Source of the DNA: Sphaerochaeta sp. | GTDB taxonomy: Bacteria > Spirochaetota > Spirochaetia > Sphaerochaetales > Sphaerochaetaceae | Direction of reading: 5' to 3' | Assembly: GCA_003456855.1 (NCBI GenBank) | Contig: DMOO01000189.1 | Location: 1 to 7,668 of the forward strand | Length of the DNA: 7,668 nt | In this document: positions 1 through 6,554 of the stretch, piece by piece | Position numbering within the stretch: the stretch's first letter is position 1 | How the letters are laid out: every line of letters starts with the position of its first letter | Made by a program: the position numbers and the translations under genes | The notes under the pieces: model-generated | Databases searched by the model: none | What the model saw: the letters and a program-made list of their open reading frames with translations, nothing else | What the model was told of the DNA's origin: nothing

Positions 1-1
1 C

Positions 2-640
2 TGCATGGACCTAGCCCAGAGGGGCTTCGCCGTGGTCAACTTCACCTACAGACTCGCCCCTGACTTCAAGTTCCCTGCTGGCATAGAGGACACCTGCCTT
101 GTGTTCGATTGGCTGAAGAACAACGCTGACTGCGGCTGGTTCGACCTGAACAGGGTGTTCGCCGTCGGGGATTCCGCCGGTGGCCACATGCTTGTAATCT
201 ACTGTGCAGCCTGCAATGACAGCTCCTATGCCTCTGCTTTGAAGGTCAAGCCGTCAATCTGCCCATCTGCTGTCGGACTCAACTGCGGTGTCTTCGAGAT
301 AGACATGAAGAAGTCCAGCGCCATGCTGAGGGACCTTATGAAGGCGCTTCTTCCGAACCAGGGGCAGGACCCGATGGAGGTGTCCCTGGCAAACCCGATC
401 CAGTTCATAAACCCATCATTCCCACGTGTCTATGTCATGACGGCCAACAAGGACACCCTGGCCGGACCGCTTGCCAAGGAGGGCCTTGTGTACAGGCTCA
501 GATCCTGCGGGGTGCAGTTCGTGGACAGGACCTATGGCGGAGACGGAGCAGGTCTGAACCACGTGTTCCACCTGAACATCAGGGACGAGAACGCCAGAAA
601 GTGCACCGATGATGAGTGCAGGTGGTTCCTGGAAGGCTGA
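2..640 (+). CDS. Alpha/beta-hydrolase, HSL / acetyl-esterase-like, 5'-truncated by the window
   Basis: This is the C-terminal 212 residues of a serine esterase of the hormone-sensitive-lipase type. The frame is open to the left edge. The first ATG (position 5) is probably internal, because the oxyanion-hole HGGG motif that precedes the 'YRLAP' segment in this family is absent and should lie just off the window. Counting from that ATG, YRLAP is at residues 15-19. The nucleophile elbow GDSAGG has Ser57, the likely catalytic Asp is D150 (in TANKD), and the likely His is H186 (in NHVF). All three members of the triad are therefore plausible. Family members hydrolyse short acyl esters, often acetyl groups on plant polysaccharides or glycosides. 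That role would fit the glycosidase genes to the right but is an inference. No signal peptide can be judged. The gene ends in TGA one base short of the convergent regulator's stop, so there is no room for a terminator between them. Confidence 0.85.
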   Translation, partial: CMDLAQRGFAVVNFTYRLAPDFKFPAGIEDTCLVFDWLKNNADCGWFDLNRVFAVGDSAGGHMLVIYCAACNDSSYASALKVKPSICPSAVGLNCGVFEIDMKKSSAMLRDLMKALLPNQGQDPMEVSLANPIQFINPSFPRVYVMTANKDTLAGPLAKEGLVYRLRSCGVQFVDRTYGGDGAGLNHVFHLNIRDENARKCTDDECRWFLEG

Positions 641-641
641 T

Positions 642-1868
642 TCAGAAGGTCTCCGATTCCTGCCTGAGCTTTTTTCTGTACTGCGTGGGGGTCAGACCTG
701 TGACGCCCTTGAATGTATGGATGAAGTAGTTTGTGGTGTTGAAGGCAAGCTGTGAGGCTATATCCTTGATTGTCATCGAGGTCGAGGCCAGGATGCTCTT
801 TGCCTTCTCGACCTTGGAGATTCTTATATATTCGCTGAGTGACAGGCCCGTCTCCTTTCTGAACTTCTCGGTTATGTAGTATTCGGAATAGCCGCAGAGG
901 GCACTCAGGTCTGATGCGGCGATCCTCCTGTCCTGCGAGACCTCTATGAAGTCACAGCACTTCTGGACAGCTGCGGAGTATCCCTTGTCGTTCCTTGTCC
1001 TGTGAACTCTATATACAAAGTCATGGAACATTGCGTTTGCAAGGGCGAAAAGCTCTCCGCTGTCCTCACTGTCCTCTATTGCCTTGAGATAGGAGTCTCC
1101 CAGGGAATATGCGATCTCCGGGTTCAGGCCGCCCTCCATTGCCGCACGTGAGATCAGGGTCTCCATGACGACAAGGCTTGTCTTCGCCTGCCTCAGAGGG
1201 TCCTTCCCCTGGATGGGAACCCCTTGGCTGATTCTCATTGATTTCATGAAGGCATTCTTGTAGTTGATGTTCCCTTCTCGGACTGTCTTGAGCATCTCCT
1301 GCTCGTAGACATAGACCTTTTCCCTGTCTCTCTTGGACGTGGCCTGAGCGGTCAGGAACCTTTTATCGTCATCGCCTGAGAAGAGGTTGATTGTGCTAAG
1401 TGTCCTGCCGGTGAGGGCGTTGTATATGTTGGTCACGTAGTTCAGGAAGACTGAGTTGGGCATTGTATGTATTCCGTCCAGGATGTGATGAAGTTCGTCT
1501 GCAAGGTCCTGGGACAGTCCCTGTCTTATCTGATCCTCAGACACGTTTGTGTAGAAGACCGGTCCTATTACGAAGATCCTCCTGCTTCTCCTTTCCGATG
1601 TGAAGATCGCAGCCCACTGCATTCCTATCGAGGATCCGAGCAGCCTGGGCTCATCGGTCTCTCCCGCCTTGTAGAGCTCAAGGATCCTCTTCATTGCTCC
1701 AAGTCTCTTCAGAGCCTTCTCCAGGACGGTCCTCTCCTTGCCTGTGTATGTGCTTGAGATAGGGTTTCCGGCAGTGTCGTAGCACCAGATTCCACACATG
1801 TCCTCCGGAGGAAAAAGTGATTTCAGAAAAATTAGACTTTTTTCTATAGGCTCTTTGCTGGCGTCCAT
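642..1868 (-). CDS. AraC-family transcriptional regulator, 408 aa
   Basis: The C-terminal ~95 residues (about 314-408) form a standard AraC/XylS double helix-turn-helix. The first HTH spans the region around DLSALCGYSEYYITEKF. The second begins at MTIKDIASQLAF and ends in the family signature GLTPTQYRKKL. The N-terminal ~300 residues are a large sensor region with no catalytic motif. It includes a CGIWCYDTAGN stretch near residue 25 and an IFVIGPVFY strand near residue 120. This resembles the long unnamed sensor halves of many gut-bacterial AraC proteins, and I cannot name its ligand. The start at 1868 is supported by AAGGAATC about 8 nt upstream on the minus strand and by a TGGTATAAT promoter about 40 nt upstream. 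The gene is divergent from the sugar-transport/glycosidase operon, so it most likely controls that operon in response to the imported sugar and may regulate itself. The 3' end nearly abuts the convergent esterase. Confidence 0.93.
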   Translation of the reverse strand: MDASKEPIEKSLIFLKSLFPPEDMCGIWCYDTAGNPISSTYTGKERTVLEKALKRLGAMKRILELYKAGETDEPRLLGSSIGMQWAAIFTSERRSRRIFVIGPVFYTNVSEDQIRQGLSQDLADELHHILDGIHTMPNSVFLNYVTNIYNALTGRTLSTINLFSGDDDKRFLTAQATSKRDREKVYVYEQEMLKTVREGNINYKNAFMKSMRISQGVPIQGKDPLRQAKTSLVVMETLISRAAMEGGLNPEIAYSLGDSYLKAIEDSEDSGELFALANAMFHDFVYRVHRTRNDKGYSAAVQKCCDFIEVSQDRRIAASDLSALCGYSEYYITEKFRKETGLSLSEYIRISKVEKAKSILASTSMTIKDIASQLAFNTTNYFIHTFKGVTGLTPTQYRKKLRQESETF

Positions 1869-1905
1869 TTTTGATTCCTTTTGTTAATTCCCAGTTCTGA
1901 AAAGT

Positions 1906-1914
1906 ATTATACCA
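1906..1914 (-). promoter_or_regulatory. Extended -10 promoter of the AraC-type regulator
   Basis: On the minus strand this reads TGGTATAAT, a perfect TATAAT hexamer (1906-1911) preceded by the TGn extension. The -35 region, around 1929-1935, is poor (TTATTC or TATTCC depending on spacing), as is common for extended -10 promoters. The start of transcription would fall near 1898-1900, giving a leader of roughly 30 nt with the AAGGAATC ribosome-binding site before the ATG at 1868. Confidence 0.75.
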
Positions 1915-1940
1915 TGGTTTTCCGAGATGGAATAACATGG
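1912..1940. promoter_or_regulatory. Imperfect 29-bp dyad, candidate operator
   Basis: The left arm CCATGGTTTTCC (1912-1923) and right arm GGAATAACATGG (1929-1940) are inverted repeats matching at 10 of 12 positions around a 5-bp centre (GAGAT). The dyad directly adjoins the regulator's -10 hexamer and covers its spacer and -35 position, where a bound protein would block or control that promoter. The short AT-rich centre and DNA context suggest a protein-binding site rather than an RNA hairpin. The cognate factor is unknown. The adjacent AraC protein is the obvious candidate, although AraC proteins more often use direct repeats, so another regulator is possible. Confidence 0.5.
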
Positions 1941-1950
1941 ATACATTTTT

Positions 1951-1956
1951 TATAAA
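1951..1956 (+). promoter_or_regulatory. Weak candidate -10 for the rightward operon
   Basis: TATAAA is the best -10-like hexamer on the plus strand upstream of the transporter. At a 17-bp spacing the -35 position (1928-1933) reads TGGAAT, which is poor and lies inside the dyad's right arm. That could suit an activator-dependent promoter. Other A/T-rich hexamers (TTAATA at 1984, TTTAAA at 1994, GATTAT at 2004) are alternatives, and none has a good -35 either. Confidence 0.25.
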
Positions 1957-2017
1957 TCCTTAATTTTTGTAACTTTTCACCAATTAATAGGACTTTAAAA
2001 CTTGATTATCCTCAATT
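1956..2017 (+). repeat. Pair of direct repeats ATCCTYAATT, 52 bp apart
   Basis: ATCCTTAATT at 1956-1965 recurs as ATCCTCAATT at 2008-2017, a 9/10 match. The start-to-start distance of 52 bp is close to five helical turns, so both copies would face the same side of the DNA. A related CAATTA core also occurs at 1981-1986, 32 bp before the CAATTA at 2013-2018. AraC-family proteins typically bind such direct half-sites. In an AT-rich region a 10-mer match could still be chance. Confidence 0.3.
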
Positions 2018-2037
2018 AGCCTTACGATTGAGGCAAT
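2010..2037 (+). promoter_or_regulatory. Inverted repeat / possible leader hairpin upstream of the transporter
   Basis: CCTCAAT (2010-2016) and ATTGAGG (2027-2033) are perfect 7-bp inverted repeats with a 10-nt loop. The same stretch can pair in an exclusive alternative way: ATT(A)GCCT at 2015-2022 with AGGCAAT at 2031-2037. It has no following U-run, so it is not a terminator. It lies about 25-50 nt upstream of the transporter's Shine-Dalgarno and could be either an operator or an RNA structure in the 5' leader. Confidence 0.35.
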
Positions 2038-2060
2038 GTGGTTTGCGTTGTCTGGAAAAA

Positions 2061-2065
2061 AGGAG
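2061..2065 (+). promoter_or_regulatory. Shine-Dalgarno that fixes the transporter start
   Basis: AGGAG sits 8 nt before the ATG at 2074, an ideal distance. The in-frame ATG at 2038 has no comparable site and would put this Shine-Dalgarno inside the coding region, so 2074 is preferred. Confidence 0.85.
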
Positions 2066-2073
2066 AGATAAAC

Positions 2074-3537
2074 ATGGCAACTAATAAGATTAGTGCAAGT
2101 ATGGCGGATGGCGTCGAGTACAGAAGAGCGAAACTCTGGCAGATCATCCTTGTGGCCGCAAACGGCCTTAACGGAATGGCCGTCTATTCATTGATTGGCA
2201 TGGCCAGCTATTCAGCAAGCATTGGATATGGAATAGCCACTGCAATCATCGCAGGTCTTCTGACCTTCACAAGGATCTTTGATGCAATCACAGATCCGCT
2301 TCTGGCCTTCCTGTATGACAGGATGAACACCAGATGGGGTAAGGTCAGACCTCTTATGCTCCTTGGCTGGGCAGTCCAGAGTCTGGGGCTCTTCTTCATG
2401 TTCACCGCATTCTCAAGCAAGGGACATGGGGTTCCGACCTTCCTTCTCTGCTACATGCTCTATGTCATAGGCTACACAATCGTAAACATGACGGCACAGA
2501 CACTTCCTGCCCTGATGACAAACGACCCAAAGCAGCGTCCGATGGTCGGAGTTTGGTTCACACTATTCAACTACATGGTGCCGATGATCCTGACAATCGT
2601 GCTGAACGTAGTCATGCTTCCTAGGTTCGGCGGCACCTACAACCAGGCCTTCCTGTCAGCTGCAACTTTCCTGGTGATCTTCGTCTCCCTCATTGGAGTA
2701 ATCCTTGTCTGTATCGGCGTCTCAGCCTACGACAAGCCGGAGTTCTTCGAGGGCACAAAAAAGGGCGACCAGAGACTGAAGGTCAAGGACATGATCAGCG
2801 TCCTGAAGAGCAACAGACCTCTGCAGTGCTACATCGCCTCCGCTGCCTCGGACAAGATTGCACAGCAGGCACAGAGCGCCAGCGTCGTCACAACAATGCT
2901 TCTGGGAATCCTGATCGGGAACATGGGTCTTGGAACCATTCTCAGTGTCATAGGAATGCTTCCGTCCATAATCTTTGCTTTCATTGGCGCAAAATATGCG
3001 GGAAAGCATGGACACAAGGAGTCAATCGTCAGATGGACGACTCTCAGCCTGATTGCAAATGCAGTTATGATTCTGTTCTTCATTGTCATCGAGCCTTCCA
3101 GCATCGCCCACATGGGAATCACAATGATCCTGTTCGTGCTTCTGACTCTGGTATGCAATGGATTCGCAATGGGAATCACAACCTCAAACACAGGCTTCAT
3201 GGCTGACATCATCGACTATGAGCTGGACAGAAGTGGCAAGTACATCCCTGCCGTCATCACAGGCACCTATAGCCTTGTGGACAAGATCGTATCATCTTTC
3301 TCCGGAGCCATAGCAACAGGATGCGTGGCAATAATCGGTTATACCGCAACCCTGCCACAGCCGGGTGATGAAGCCACAGCCGGGGTCTTCTGGATGACAA
3401 TGTTCCTCAGATACGGCCTTGCAATCATCGGTTGGCTGGTGACACTCCTGGCGATGCGCTTCTGCGGACTTGACCGCAAGGAGATGATCGAGGTCCAGAA
3501 GAGGATCAGCGAGAAGAAGGCAGAGCTTAAAGGTTGA
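2074..3537 (+). CDS. GPH-family (MelB-like) sugar:cation symporter, 487 aa
   Basis: This is an integral membrane transporter of the glycoside-pentoside-hexuronide:cation symporter family (MelB, UidB and XynB-type relatives). Its length fits the family (roughly 440-520 aa) and about 12 hydrophobic segments can be traced. The family signature after TM2 is clear at about residues 67-93: RIFDAITDP followed by YDRMNTRWGKVRP. Asp70 and Asp74 align with the Asp55/Asp59 cation-site pair of MelB. The C-terminal tail (around 470-487) is charged and cytoplasmic. An in-frame ATG 12 codons upstream is less likely because AGGAG precedes the ATG at 2074. As first gene of a run that continues with glycosidases, it probably imports an unbranched small glycoside, disaccharide or oligosaccharide together with Na+ or H+. 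The substrate cannot be read from the sequence. The TGA stop overlaps the next gene's ribosome-binding site. Confidence 0.9.
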   Translation: MATNKISASMADGVEYRRAKLWQIILVAANGLNGMAVYSLIGMASYSASIGYGIATAIIAGLLTFTRIFDAITDPLLAFLYDRMNTRWGKVRPLMLLGWAVQSLGLFFMFTAFSSKGHGVPTFLLCYMLYVIGYTIVNMTAQTLPALMTNDPKQRPMVGVWFTLFNYMVPMILTIVLNVVMLPRFGGTYNQAFLSAATFLVIFVSLIGVILVCIGVSAYDKPEFFEGTKKGDQRLKVKDMISVLKSNRPLQCYIASAASDKIAQQAQSASVVTTMLLGILIGNMGLGTILSVIGMLPSIIFAFIGAKYAGKHGHKESIVRWTTLSLIANAVMILFFIVIEPSSIAHMGITMILFVLLTLVCNGFAMGITTSNTGFMADIIDYELDRSGKYIPAVITGTYSLVDKIVSSFSGAIATGCVAIIGYTATLPQPGDEATAGVFWMTMFLRYGLAIIGWLVTLLAMRFCGLDRKEMIEVQKRISEKKAELKG

Positions 3538-3543
3538 GGTGAT
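3536..3543 (+). promoter_or_regulatory. Shine-Dalgarno of the GH2 gene, overlapping the transporter stop
   Basis: GAGGTGAT is an eight-base match to the sequence complementary to the 16S rRNA 3' end. It begins inside the transporter's TGA (3535-3537) and its GAGG core lies 7 nt before the GH2 ATG at 3547. Ribosomes ending the transporter would sit on this site, favouring coupled translation. Confidence 0.8.
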
Positions 3544-3546
3544 AGC

Positions 3547-5712
3547 ATGGAAAGAAGAGTATCTAGACTTGACAGTTGGCAGTTCTCGAAGGACAGGGTG
3601 AATTGGGAGGAGGTATCCATCCCTCACACCTGGAATGCCTTGGATGGCCAGGATGGCGGAAACAACTATCATCGCGGGACTTGCTACTACAGAAGGACTG
3701 TCGACTGCAATGTCCTGAACGGGGAGAAGGTCTTTATTGAATTCAATGGCGCAGCCATGAGTGCATCCGTATATCTCAATGGGGAACTGCTTTTCTCTCA
3801 TGATGGTGGATACTCGACTTTCCGTGTGGAACTTACAGGCCATCTGAAGGGCTCTGATGAACTGGTGGTCGCTGTGGACAACAGCGACAACACCAGAGTC
3901 TATCCTCAGAAGGCAGATTTCACCTTCTATGGAGGACTTTACAGGGATGTTAACCTGATAGTCGTCCCAGCTGAGCATTTCGAGCTGCTCAAGGACGGAA
4001 CACCCGGAATCAAGATCACACCTGTTGTCGACCTGGAAAGGAAGGTGGCCGATGTCACGGTAGAGACCTGGCAGAATGCCGACAAGGTCTACATCTCCGT
4101 GGCAGGGCAGAAGCTCTGCGTACAGAGCATTGACGGCCATGCCAGCGCACAGTTCAGGATCAATGATGTCAGGCTTTGGGATGGTGTGGATGACCCCTAT
4201 CTCTACACCGCCGTTGCAAGCCTTGAGAGCGGGGATTCCATCTCCACCAGATTCGGCTGCAGAACCTATCATTGCGACCCAGAGAAGGGTTTCTTCCTCA
4301 ACGGAAGAAGCTATCCGCTCAGGGGCGTAAGCAGACACCAGGATGTCAAGGGAAAGGGAAATGCCCTTGCTTCCTCCGACCACGACAGGGACATGGCAAT
4401 CATCCGTGAGATAGGTGCAAACACTGTTAGACTTGCCCATTACCAGCATTCACAGCACTTCTATGATCTCTGTGACGAGTATGGAATCATCGCCTGGGCT
4501 GAGATTCCATATATAACGATGCACATGAAGAATGGAAGAGAGAACACCGTTTCCCAGATGAGGGAATTGATAACCCAGTGCTACAACCATCCATCAATCG
4601 TTGTCTGGGGACTCTCAAACGAGATCACATCGGCAAGCGTCGTCAATGAGGAGCTTCTTGAGAACCACAGGATCCTCAATGACCTGTGCCACAGAATGGA
4701 TGCCACCAGACTTACGGTCATGGCTGATGTGTTCATGCTTGAGCAGGACAGCCCAATGCTGGAGATCCCCGACATCAACAGCTACAACCTCTATTTCGGC
4801 TGGTATCTTGGCGAGATGTCACAGACAGACAGCTTCTTCGATGAGTACCACAGCAAATACCCTGAAAGGGTGATCGGCTTCTCCGAATACGGTGCGGATG
4901 CCAATGTGGCCTTCCACAGCGCCAACCCGGAGAAGGGCGACTACACGGAGGAGTTCCAGTGCCTCTACCATGAGCACATGCTCAACATGATTGAGGAGAG
5001 ACCCTATCTCTGGGCCACCCATGTCTGGAACCTCTTTGACTTCGCCGCGGATGGAAGGGACGAGGGTGGAAAGCATGGTGAGAACCAGAAGGGCCTTGTC
5101 ACCTTTGACAGGGAGACCAGAAAGGATGCGTTCTACCTGTACAAGGCCGCATGGAACAAGAGGGAGCCGTTCGTCCATCTTTGCGGGAAGCGCTTCGAGA
5201 AGCGCCATGGTGAGGAGACCGAGATCAAGGTATATTCCAACCAGGACCATGTGTCCCTCCTTGTGGATGATTGGCCTGCAATGGAGCTGGACGGAAGCAA
5301 GGTCTTCATCTTCCAGATCCCGCTTACAGGCGTGCATAGGATCAGGGCCGTCTCAGGGGATCTCAGCGATGAGATGGTAATAACCAAGGTCACCGAACCT
5401 GAGCAGAGCTACATCTTCAACAAGAGCTCCAACGTGGTCAACTGGTTCGACGCCGATTTCGATTCCGCATGCTTCTCCGTAAGTGATACACTGGGGGAGC
5501 TGAAGTCCAACCCAGAGTCCGCCGCAATCGTTGAAAGGATGTGGAACAATGGGGCCAAGGACCGTGGCGACGTGGCTGAGCTGGTGAAGGACAATCCCGC
5601 CCTTATCCGCATGATGAACAGAGTCACCCTTCTGAGCCTGATGAAGCAATCCGGTGCATCGGAGGAGGACATCAAGCAGATGAACAGGATACTGCAGGGG
5701 ATACGCAAGTGA
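3547..5712 (+). CDS. Glycoside hydrolase family 2 beta-glycosidase (beta-galactosidase-like), 721 aa
   Basis: This is a retaining GH2 enzyme, probably cytoplasmic since no signal peptide is present. The domains in order are: sugar-binding jelly roll (about 5-155, with IPHTWNALDGQDGG and YYRRTV), Ig-like domain (about 158-250), TIM barrel (about 255-540), a beta-sandwich C-terminal domain (about 545-625, with EIKVYSNQDHVSLLVDD), and a helical tail (about 640-721). The acid/base is E359 in WGLSNE and the nucleophile is E447 in GFSEYGA. GVSRHQD (about 260-266) and VRLAHYQH are typical of LacZ-like members. N513 and K515 (NQKGLVTFDR) match the N-x-K pattern used to flag beta-glucuronidases, but similar NxKG segments also occur in beta-galactosidase-like GH2s, so galactosidase, glucuronidase or another beta-glycosidase remain possible. 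The gene follows the transporter by 9 bp, and its TGA overlaps the next gene's GTG start. Confidence 0.92.
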   Translation: MERRVSRLDSWQFSKDRVNWEEVSIPHTWNALDGQDGGNNYHRGTCYYRRTVDCNVLNGEKVFIEFNGAAMSASVYLNGELLFSHDGGYSTFRVELTGHLKGSDELVVAVDNSDNTRVYPQKADFTFYGGLYRDVNLIVVPAEHFELLKDGTPGIKITPVVDLERKVADVTVETWQNADKVYISVAGQKLCVQSIDGHASAQFRINDVRLWDGVDDPYLYTAVASLESGDSISTRFGCRTYHCDPEKGFFLNGRSYPLRGVSRHQDVKGKGNALASSDHDRDMAIIREIGANTVRLAHYQHSQHFYDLCDEYGIIAWAEIPYITMHMKNGRENTVSQMRELITQCYNHPSIVVWGLSNEITSASVVNEELLENHRILNDLCHRMDATRLTVMADVFMLEQDSPMLEIPDINSYNLYFGWYLGEMSQTDSFFDEYHSKYPERVIGFSEYGADANVAFHSANPEKGDYTEEFQCLYHEHMLNMIEERPYLWATHVWNLFDFAADGRDEGGKHGENQKGLVTFDRETRKDAFYLYKAAWNKREPFVHLCGKRFEKRHGEETEIKVYSNQDHVSLLVDDWPAMELDGSKVFIFQIPLTGVHRIRAVSGDLSDEMVITKVTEPEQSYIFNKSSNVVNWFDADFDSACFSVSDTLGELKSNPESAAIVERMWNNGAKDRGDVAELVKDNPALIRMMNRVTLLSLMKQSGASEEDIKQMNRILQGIRK

Positions 5713-6554
5713 AGAGATATGTGCAGCAGATAATGCTAGGTACCGTCACAGACAATGAAAAGGCGGCCAGAGAGACCCTTGAAAGAATCAGGAAGGCCGG
5801 CTATGACGGGCTTGAGCTCAACAGGTTCATGATTCACCCATCTTCCTTAATGGTCAGAATGATGACCCGAATGGCGGGTATGCCTACTGGAAAAGGTGGC
5901 AATCTTGATTGGAAGACTATGATCAAGGACTCAGGCCTGTCAGTGGCCAGCCTTCATTCAGATCTTGGAAGCCTTGAGAGGGAACCTGATGCGGTTGCAG
6001 AGGAGGCTTTGTCATTCGGAACCGACAGGATTGCCATCACAGGCATGTACCGCTTTGACTACAGTGACCTTTCAGAGGTCCGGAAGCTCGCGGAGCGTCT
6101 GAACAAGGTGGGTTCCGCCTTGAAGGCAAATGGTCTGAGTCTACTTTACCATAATCACAACGTTGAGCTTCTTAAGGTGAGTTCCGATAAGACCGCCTAT
6201 GATGTGATAATCGACGAGACCCAGGCAGACCTGGTTGGATTCGAGTTCGACAGCTTCTGGTTCACCGATGGCGGTGCCGATTCCAAACTGTGGATGAATC
6301 GTCTTGGAGACAGAATGAGGATGTGGCATGTCACAGACAGGGGTTCAAGGCAGAGCGGTGCATCAATGACCCCGATTCTGAAGGTTGACAGCATGGAGCT
6401 GGGTCTTGGAAACATGGACCTTGAAGGTCTGTCAGAGATTGCAGTCTCCAATGGCGTTGACTCCATTGTGCTTGAAAGCCACAGGAACTGGATTGATAAG
6501 GATCCTTTGAAGAGCATAGAAACCAGTGCGAAATGGTTTGAAGGAAGGTTCTGA
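5709..6554 (+). CDS. Xylose-isomerase-like TIM-barrel sugar isomerase/epimerase, 281 aa
   Basis: This belongs to the AP-endonuclease-2/xylose-isomerase-like TIM-barrel superfamily, whose members isomerise, epimerise, dehydrate or cleave sugars and inositols with a divalent metal. The fold markers are in order: AGYDGLELNRF near residues 30-39 (E36), LLYHNHNVEL near 145-154, GFEFDSFWF near 177-185, MWHVTDRG near 205-212, and VLESHRNW near 254-261. A credible metal set is E153, D181, H207 and E256, spaced like that of D-tagatose 3-epimerase. It is probably cytosolic. The start is GTG, overlapping the GH2 stop as GTGA, with AGGGGA 7 nt upstream; no better start is seen. Its place between two glycosidases suggests that it acts on a sugar they release. 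Relatives also act on 3-keto-sugars beside a Gfo/Idh/MocA oxidoreductase, but no such gene lies in this window, so the exact reaction is open. Confidence 0.85.
   Translation: MKRYVQQIMLGTVTDNEKAARETLERIRKAGYDGLELNRFMIHPSSLMVRMMTRMAGMPTGKGGNLDWKTMIKDSGLSVASLHSDLGSLEREPDAVAEEALSFGTDRIAITGMYRFDYSDLSEVRKLAERLNKVGSALKANGLSLLYHNHNVELLKVSSDKTAYDVIIDETQADLVGFEFDSFWFTDGGADSKLWMNRLGDRMRMWHVTDRGSRQSGASMTPILKVDSMELGLGNMDLEGLSEIAVSNGVDSIVLESHRNWIDKDPLKSIETSAKWFEGRF
6541..6548 (+). promoter_or_regulatory. Shine-Dalgarno of the GH78 gene
   Basis: AAGGAAGG lies 5 nt before the ATG at 6554, inside the last codons of the upstream isomerase-like gene. The stop and start share one base (TGATG), so re-initiation is likely. 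This supports 6554 rather than the in-frame ATGs 10 and 14 codons further on. Confidence 0.7.

Larger units (their letters stand above)
1869..2073. promoter_or_regulatory. AT-rich divergent control region between regulator and operon
   Basis: This 205-bp gap is visibly far richer in A and T than the genes on either side and has no convincing coding content. It must carry the start signals for both the leftward regulator and the rightward transporter operon. Within it I can point to an extended -10 promoter on the minus strand, an imperfect 29-bp dyad next to it, a 10-bp direct repeat 52 bp apart, a possible leader hairpin, and a strong Shine-Dalgarno before the transporter. These are listed separately. 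No rho-independent terminator is visible. Confidence 0.85.

Noticed and set aside
1467..1757. Plus-strand open frame inside the regulator gene
   Set aside because: It lies wholly antisense to the AraC gene, with no family pattern and no start signal.
1939..1959. GGAT...ATCC inverted repeat around the TATAAA
   Set aside because: The arms are only 4 bp and likely by chance in AT-rich DNA.
2038..2073. Alternative upstream ATG for the transporter (12 extra residues)
   Set aside because: There is no Shine-Dalgarno before it, the added residues are not conserved-looking, and AGGAG sits ideally before the ATG at 2074.
3292..4449. A 385-codon open frame on the minus strand across the transporter/GH2 junction
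   Set aside because: It is antisense to two well-supported genes, its protein has no recognisable family pattern, and no credible ribosome-binding site was noted. It is a by-product of codon bias in the sense genes.
5709..6554. A C-glycoside deglycosidase (DgpBC-like) system
   Set aside because: Only the TIM-barrel fold is shared. No small beta-sandwich partner and no Gfo/Idh/MocA oxidoreductase is present in the window, so the claim is not supported here.
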